11,889 bases of DNA from Euperipatoides rowelli. Lineage: Eukaryota > Onychophora > Udeonychophora > Euonychophora > Peripatopsidae. The notes under the pieces were generated by a model that saw only the letters and a program-made list of their open reading frames with translations, ran no database searches and was not told where the DNA came from. The translations under genes were made by a program, and so were the position numbers. Location of the stretch: NCBI GenBank assembly GCA_003024985.2, contig PXIH01S0024073.1. The stretch is one strand, 5' to 3'. This document shows, piece after piece, positions 7,453-11,889 of this stretch. Each line of letters opens with the position of its first letter. Within the stretch, counting starts at the first letter, position 1.

Positions 7453-8369
7453 GGCTTAAACACTAGAGGTTTAAATAAATGGAAAAAAGTTAATGTTGGT
7501 TTGTTGAAGTTAGTAAAAGATAATCCTAATTTTATTTGTTTGCAGGAAACTCAACTCGGAAGCATAGATGTTTTTGACTATTGAAAAGCAGTTAAGGATG
7601 CCTATGAGTTATACGAGACAAGAACATAAACATTTCAAAGAGGACTGGCAATCATGGTGCATAGGTCATGGATGGGAAGGTTGGTCAACATAATGAAAGC
7701 AAGTGAAAATTTTATGGAGGTAAAATTTGTTATTGATAGCAAAACGTTTATTTTGATTAATTTGCATTTACCAATTTTGCCCCAGCCACACAAAGAGTTT
7801 TATTGTAACATTAATAGTTTCATTAATGAAAATTTTGCTGATTATTGGATCTTAGTAAGAACTTTAATATAAATAATAATCAGAAACAAAGTAAATTTCA
7901 GAAGTTTATAAATGATAATGGTTTCAGGGATGTTGCAGTCAAGCTTAAACTGAGCAATGTAAAGACAAGATATGATATGAATGGATCATGTAATCGTTTG
8001 GATAAATTTATTTGTATGCAGGGACTTAAATCAGTGTTTAAGTTGAAATTTCAGTATGTTCCACAGACGGAACATTTGGCAATTATTTGTATTATTTTTG
8101 ATTTTAAAACTCAAGAAATTAAAAGGAATAGAATAGGTTTGATTCCAAACTGGGTAGAGAAAGATAGGATTGGTATACAGTCTGAAGTTAAAAGAGTTAT
8201 TGATGAGTGGAGTGATAAAACTAACTCAATAGTGTTGTGGAAGATTATAAAGCATTATATTTACAAGTTTTCTGTTCAAAGGCAAATTGAGGCTAAAAGA
8301 AAAATTGAGATTGAAATGTTACCATTGAATGGTGAGATTAATCAGCTTATCAAACAGGAACACAAGTGA
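7453..8369 (+). pseudogene. LINE ORF2, APE-type endonuclease domain
   Basis: The enzyme would nick target DNA to prime reverse transcription. The domain starts with LNTRGLNKW (from 7456), then FICLQET; the Glu of QET, the metal ligand, is at 7546-7548. Stops occur at 7582 (TGA) and 7627 (TAA). GLAIMVHRSW and ILINLHLP follow. The frame shifts at about 7845-7872, exactly where the GGDFN motif should be, and that motif is not recognisable. In the new frame, TRYDMNGSCNRLDKF matches the family's RLD segment, and the C-terminal motif usually written SDH reads TEH (8067-8075), a change at a catalytic Asp. The endonuclease is therefore inactive in this copy. Connector sequence rich in Lys and Glu follows to the stop at 8367. 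Confidence 0.8.
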
Positions 8370-8826
8370 GTCTGATTTGTTACTTGAGAAATCAAGGAGG
8401 ATAGAATATCTAGAGGCAGTGAAACTTTAATGGCTACAGCAAAAGTGTAATACGAATAAGTATAAAACCCCCAAAAATATTTTGCTAAAATGGTTGAAAA
8501 AGAAAAGGAAATTTTCTAATATATTGGCACTAAGAGCTGAAAATCAAATATTTACAGGAGTTGAGGAAATTCCAAGAATCATACAACAATGGCATATTGA
8601 TCAAATAGGAAAATAATTGGACCGGTCAAATAATGTGCAAGATTATGAGCAGTTTTGTCCTAGAGGTGACAAGAAGTTTTATAGGTCTAAAAACATAATG
8701 GAGGTTACTAATAGTCGGATGGATGAGTTATTAAATAGGCAAATTTTGTTGCATGAGCTGCAGGAGGTCCTTCGGGCATCAAGGGGGTATGCTACCCCAG
8801 GGCCAGATGGTAGGCTATTTCTTCTA
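8362..8826 (+). pseudogene. LINE ORF2, linker and RT entry motif
   Basis: One frame, overlapping the end of the previous piece, runs to about 8815 with stops at 8428 (TAA) and 8614 (TAA). WLKKKRKFSNILALRAENQ and GVEEIPRIIQQW are typical of the desert region between endonuclease and RT in L1/Tx1 elements. The piece ends with TPGPDG, the first conserved RT block of LINEs, at about 8794-8811. The frame then shifts between about 8811 and 8820 into the RT core. Confidence 0.75.
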
Positions 8827-9686
8827 TTTTTTACAGGGAAATGTTTGAAATTCCAGGATCAAGTTTACTTGATTTCTTTAATTCTCTGATACAATTAGAT
8901 GAACAAGAGCCTACTTTCTCTCACATTAATCAGATCTATATTAAAGCTATTACTAAAAATTATTATGCTGATCTGAATGCGGTAACATACATTGATAAAG
9001 TTAGGCCAGTAGCCTTGATCAATGATGATGTTAAGGTGTTACAAAAGACTTTACTGAATAGATTAAATTCTTGTGTAAGGGAGTATTTACTCAGAATATT
9101 TTTGGTATTAAGGGGAAAACAATACAAGAAGCAATTACTCTTTATCATATGGTTTTTTAATCAATATGATGCTAAAGCATGGTACAGCATTTTGTTATTT
9201 AGAGCAGACATGAGGAAAGCATATGATTATACTAATTTGGACTATCTAAACTTTGTTTTGGGGAAATATTTTGGAAACAATTTATCCACTCGGTTGGTTA
9301 TGAAGTTAGTAAAATATAAAACAATTTGTGTTATCAATAACAATATTGAAGCAGAATTTTAGATATTCAATCAATCATTGATGCAGGGATCCCCAATGTC
9401 ATATTTTTTGTATTCGCTGTATACTATGGATTTGATAGCTAAAATCAAATTCAGGATTCAGGGAATATGGTTGTTTGCGAGGGCTCAAAACATTAAGTCT
9501 ATCTGTTTTATTGATGATATTTCATTCTTTCTTAGAAGCAGAAAGGAATTAAATGTGGTTTATTCAGTTTTTGAGGAATTTCATGCAATGACAGGGTCTG
9601 CCATCAGCATGGAAAAATCCTATGTATATGATATCAAGGGTAGAAGGGTGTTGAAATATAAAAAAAAAATGTGCCTTAAAACATAA
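8814..9686 (+). pseudogene. LINE ORF2, reverse transcriptase core
   Basis: A single frame covers the RT fingers and palm with one internal stop, TAG at 9360-9362. Recognisable blocks in order are IFYREMFEIPG, RPVALINDD, motif A RADMRKAYDY (catalytic Asp 9207-9209, second Asp 9225-9227), motif B MQGSPMS, and motif C CFIDDISFF with both catalytic aspartates (9513-9518). FIDD replaces the usual YADD of the family, a tolerated-looking change. The enzyme would synthesise cDNA on the nicked target. The frame is lost in an A10 run at 9660-9669. This is the best-preserved part of the element. Confidence 0.92.
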
Positions 9687-10028
9687 GATATTGGGAATTA
9701 TCTATCCTATTGAGAATGCCACTCAATAAATTCAAAACAAGATATTAAAGGCAAATAGATTGCAGACAAAAAAGATTTTAAAAAATATTACTTCGTCTAC
9801 AAAAGACTGGCTTGAGAGAATGGATCTTGTTAATAGATTGGTAGTTCTAAAGTATGTGTTTTATCTGCCTTTTACTCTATTGCAAAAAATTTTATCAGGT
9901 CTATTCAAAGAGACTGATCAAATGCTATAATTGGTAGATATAAAATGATGTCAATTAAGATGATTCAATTTCCAATATTAAAAGGGGATTTGGGATTATT
10001 AAATCTTCAAATAATGAATAAAATTTGA
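9670..10028 (+). pseudogene. LINE ORF2, thumb region
   Basis: After the A10 frameshift the frame reads CALKHKILGIIYP, the LGI/LG block after motif C, then has a TAA at 9727 and continues with DWLERMDLVNRLVVLKYVFY, typical of the L1/Tx1 thumb. A TAA at 9928 and a change of frame near 9920-9935 precede IQFPILKGDLGLLNLQ, the degenerate form of the conserved Lys/Pro...GGLGLPNL block; here the first Gly of GGLGL is Asp. It ends at TGA 10026. Confidence 0.8.
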
Positions 10029-10029
10029 T

Positions 10030-10269
10030 ATGAGTAAATTAGTTGAACACAAACAATTGTTACAGCTTTGTTTTGAATTTCCTGAGCTAAGTAAAGACTC
10101 ATTGATTAAGATGTGGTACAAGACTATGGTGGAGATAAGGCAGGTAAAGGAGAAAGAAGGTAATTTGAACTATAGGATGTTTAATAAACATTCTGTATTC
10201 AGAGATAATAATGATTTTAAGAACTATAGTAACAAATTTATAAATTTGAAATTGATAAAAAAAAACTAA
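10030..10269 (+). pseudogene. LINE ORF2, C-terminal connector
   Basis: ATG 10030 opens 79 codons. It follows the GGLGL-like block by two bases and a frame change, so it is a continuation of ORF2, not an independent gene. The product is helical and charged, with aromatic residues (MWYKTM, NYRMFNKHSVFRDN). It ends by running through an A9 tract (10257-10265) into TAA, while the adjacent frame carries on. Confidence 0.6.
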
Positions 10270-10472
10270 ATCTTTCAGAGAATGTTTCAAATTTTGCATA
10301 TAAATATGTGTTGAAGATTTTGCAAACAAAAGATAGAATGCATAAATGTAATTTTAGGATTTGTGACATTGTATGCTCTTTTTGTAAGTATTTTGATGAG
10401 GATGCAATGCACATGTTTTTTGGATGTAGTGGTATAATTGAAATCACAAGCAAATATTGGCAAAATTTCTAA
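10260..10472 (+). pseudogene. LINE ORF2, terminal zinc ribbon
   Basis: After the A9 slip the frame encodes KYVLKILQTKDRMHKCNFRI and then Cys-x2-Cys-x8-His-x4-Cys (Cys 10374, Cys 10383, His 10410, Cys 10425), ending KYWQNF at TAA 10470. This is the C-terminal CCHC domain of L1/Tx1-type ORF2 proteins, needed in the family for binding element RNA. All four ligands are intact. Confidence 0.85.
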
Positions 10473-10689
10473 GGTCTGTAATTTGGGGCTTTTTTAAAAA
10501 GGGTAATATTTTTTTAATACCTAATAATGTCAAGAAATATGTTTTTTTTTTTTGTTGATGTTCACCATTATGGAAGCAGAGATGTACACTGGTTTTTCAA
10601 AATATGGTGGAAGTCACATTAGAAAAAAACTATTGATGAGGTGCTTTTTAAATATTTTTATAAGGACTTGTTTAGCTTATCGTTATTAA
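10472..10689 (+). pseudogene. LINE ORF2, probable extreme C-terminus
   Basis: Directly after the zinc ribbon another frame reads SVIWGFFKKGNIFLIPNN up to a T12 tract (10542-10553). The next frame continues with MFTIMEAEMYTGFSKYGG and ends IFIRTCLAYRY at TAA 10687. Tx1-type ORF2 proteins have a helical, basic tail beyond the ribbon, often with an RxR..EY-like end, so this may be the remains of it. Placement is inferred mainly from continuity. Confidence 0.45.
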
Positions 10690-11092
10690 GAAACTATGGA
10701 ATAAGGAGTTAAAAATATAGTTTATGTTTTAAGGTTACCAAATAAGGTAGTATTAAGTAAGATAAATTAATGAAAATGTTTTTTTGTTGCTCGCTTTTTC
10801 CTTTCTAAAGGGAGAGGAAAGGGTCTAGGGGTCAGCAAATTGTTTAAATAACTGATTTAGATTTTTTGATTACATAATGTAAATTGAATACTTGGCTTTT
10901 TGGTTTTTCCTAGAAAGGAAGAGGAAAAAATATTTTTTTACTAAAATGAAAGGTTGATTTTCTGGTTTATTCGAAGTGAATAAATCAGGTGGTTATCCTC
11001 TTCTGTAGGTGACCATTTGTGTATTCGTTATTATTTTTTTTTTTAAAAAAAAATAGATTAATTAATTTAAAAAAATGAAAAAAAAAAAATAC
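10690..11092 (+). other. Probable LINE 3' UTR with stem-loops and A-rich tail
   Basis: No coding signal remains after 10689. Two related segments, 10794-10820 and 10904-10930, both read TTTTTCC...AGAGGAAA or close to it and can each fold on themselves. A stronger stem pairs CTGGTTTATTC (10962-10972) with GAATAAATCAG (10978-10988) over a GAAGT loop, with one G.U wobble as RNA. The block closes with T/A runs and AAATGAAAAAAAAA near 11074-11091, a possible degenerate tail. LINE RTs of several clades recognise 3' UTR stems, so these are candidate recognition elements. Confidence 0.5.
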
Positions 11093-11522
11093 AAATTAAA
11101 TTATAATAGTTTTATTTTCTTATAAACATACATAAAGAATAAACAATATTTTGACAATAATTATAAACAAACATTTTTCTACCTCAGTAATAATTACAAT
11201 ATTTTTAAATATTAATAATTCCATATACAGTATAAGACTTATGGGTGAGTATGGATTGATACAGTACGGCATAGTAATAAATTATAATTGTATGAAATAC
11301 AATATTTTGAACCCTTTCTGACAGGTAATACTTTGGGAAAAATAAGCCTATTGTGTTTAATAAGCTACTAAACATCTGTTTATATTAAAAAAATGGGAAT
11401 CTTTAATGCATGGTTTTAATCTTATTTTTATTGAATTAATGCAAAGAACATAATCTAAAAAATATATAAACTATCTTTAATGTAAAAATGCTGGTATTTA
11501 TTTCTTTATACAAAAGTATTTT
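11093..11522. other. AT-rich DNA without recognisable genes
   Basis: Low-complexity AT-rich text with several AATAAA-like and TAATAATT strings. A 7-bp inverted repeat ATTGTAT/ATACAAT sits at 11287-11303. Nothing else is recognisable. Confidence 0.5.
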
Positions 11523-11534
11523 CTGTCTGTCTGT
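11523..11534. repeat. (CTGT)3
   Basis: Three perfect tetranucleotide units about 30 bases ahead of the compound microsatellite. Confidence 0.7.
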
Positions 11535-11561
11535 AAAAATGGAATTGGCAATGATTATATG

Positions 11562-11563
<2 letters not shown>

Positions 11564-11630
<67 letters not shown>
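11564..11630. repeat. Compound (TC)n(TA)n(TG)n microsatellite
   Basis: TC units run from 11564 to about 11594, TA units to about 11612, and TG units to 11630. The three tracts abut without interruption. Length is likely polymorphic. Confidence 0.95.
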
Positions 11631-11889
11631 ATGTGTTTTTACCTACCGGTCTACCCTTAGGATTGTAATATAATATAAAGTTAACTATTCCTAATTTTTT
11701 TAAGGCTACTGTATGGTACTCTACAAGCCGGAAAATATATTATAACATTTAAACAAGATATGGCAGTTGTCTGCTGTGATTCATTTATAGTATGGGGAAT
11801 GCTCCGGCCATTGAGATATTACCCATCATTCAGTTGTGGAGGATTTAGGCCCCATTCGCATGGACAGTAATTTCATCCGTGGTTGAACA
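11631..11889. other. End of window, less AT-rich segment, possible repeat edge
   Basis: From about 11780 the base composition becomes more balanced, with GCTCCGGCC and TTTAGGCCCCATTCGCATGG. No open frame of credible length is present. This could be the beginning of another interspersed repeat or of unique sequence continuing past the window. Confidence 0.3.

Larger units (their letters stand above)
6081..11092 (+). mobile_element. Degenerate Tx1/L1-like LINE retrotransposon
   Basis: The pieces lie in the order expected of a non-LTR element that copies by target-primed reverse transcription: ORF1 (RRM-like segment, zinc knuckles, basic tail), then ORF2 (APE endonuclease, reverse transcriptase, C-terminal zinc ribbon), then a 3' UTR. 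The combination of an APE endonuclease, RPVALIN before the RT core, a GGLGL-like motif and a terminal CCHC ribbon is characteristic of the L1/Tx1 group; the RRM plus CCHC ORF1 favours Tx1. Coding sequence is A-rich on the + strand, opposite to the T-rich DNA upstream. Many frameshifts and stops show this copy is dead. Both boundaries are estimates: the 5' limit is where ORF1's frame first opens, the 3' limit is the last A-rich tract. No target-site duplication was identified. Confidence 0.88.

Noticed and set aside
7654-8369. Separate small genes at 7654-7872 and 7845-8369
   Set aside because: They overlap at a frameshift and together make up one endonuclease domain, so they are pieces of ORF2, not independent genes.
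8963-9148. 61-codon minus-strand frame inside the RT
   Set aside because: It is the antisense shadow of clearly recognisable RT coding sequence.
10099-10453. Two minus-strand frames of 76 and 71 codons
   Set aside because: Both are antisense to the ORF2 connector and zinc ribbon and show no motif of their own.
11564-11630. Microsatellite as the LINE's insertion target
   Set aside because: Some Tx1 families do insert into simple repeats, but this tract lies nearly 500 bases beyond the likely 3' end of the element, so adjacency does not support it.

Overview
The window looks like AT-rich, mostly non-coding nuclear DNA of an animal, probably an invertebrate. The signs are long A and T runs, CA, CT, TA and GT microsatellites, no dense operon-like gene packing, and a decayed non-LTR retrotransposon. 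I cannot name the species. No tRNA, rRNA, CRISPR array or bacterial-style gene is visible.

The dominant feature is a broken LINE on the + strand, from about 6.1 kb to about 11.0 kb, with the domain order of the Tx1/L1 side of the LINE tree. ORF1 pieces carry an RRM-like segment, two zinc knuckles and a basic tail. ORF2 pieces follow: an APE-type endonuclease, a linker, a reverse transcriptase, a thumb/C-terminal segment with a GGLGL-like motif, and a terminal CCHC zinc ribbon. Stops and frameshifts interrupt it, yet the RT catalytic aspartates survive. Three of the late frameshifts sit in homopolymers of 9 to 12 bases, so some could be sequencing errors. The likely 3' UTR holds two related purine/pyrimidine hairpins and a strong 11-bp stem-loop, and ends in A-rich sequence.

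Upstream, 0-1.0 kb is low-complexity DNA with two short coding-like fragments. Near 1.2 kb a small hairpin followed by AAATAAAA resembles a LINE 3' end. From about 1.9 to 4.85 kb the + strand is strongly T-rich and lacks credible ORFs. Inside it lie nested inverted repeats (2007-2073), a TGACA/CACGTG cluster, and a near-continuous 265-bp foldback hairpin (4135-4399) with arms roughly 85% identical by eye.

At 4908-5225 a 105-codon ATG ORF of different composition encodes a charged, partly coiled-coil protein of unknown identity. It is followed by a dense group of short perfect hairpins (5268-5516) and a 17-bp minisatellite. After the LINE there is AT-rich DNA, a compound (TC)(TA)(TG) microsatellite, and a less AT-rich end that may be the start of another repeat.

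No pathway or host gene system can be reconstructed. The most interesting items are the Tx1-like LINE with its unusual ORF1 and structured 3' UTR, the foldback element, and the hairpin cluster beside the small ORF.
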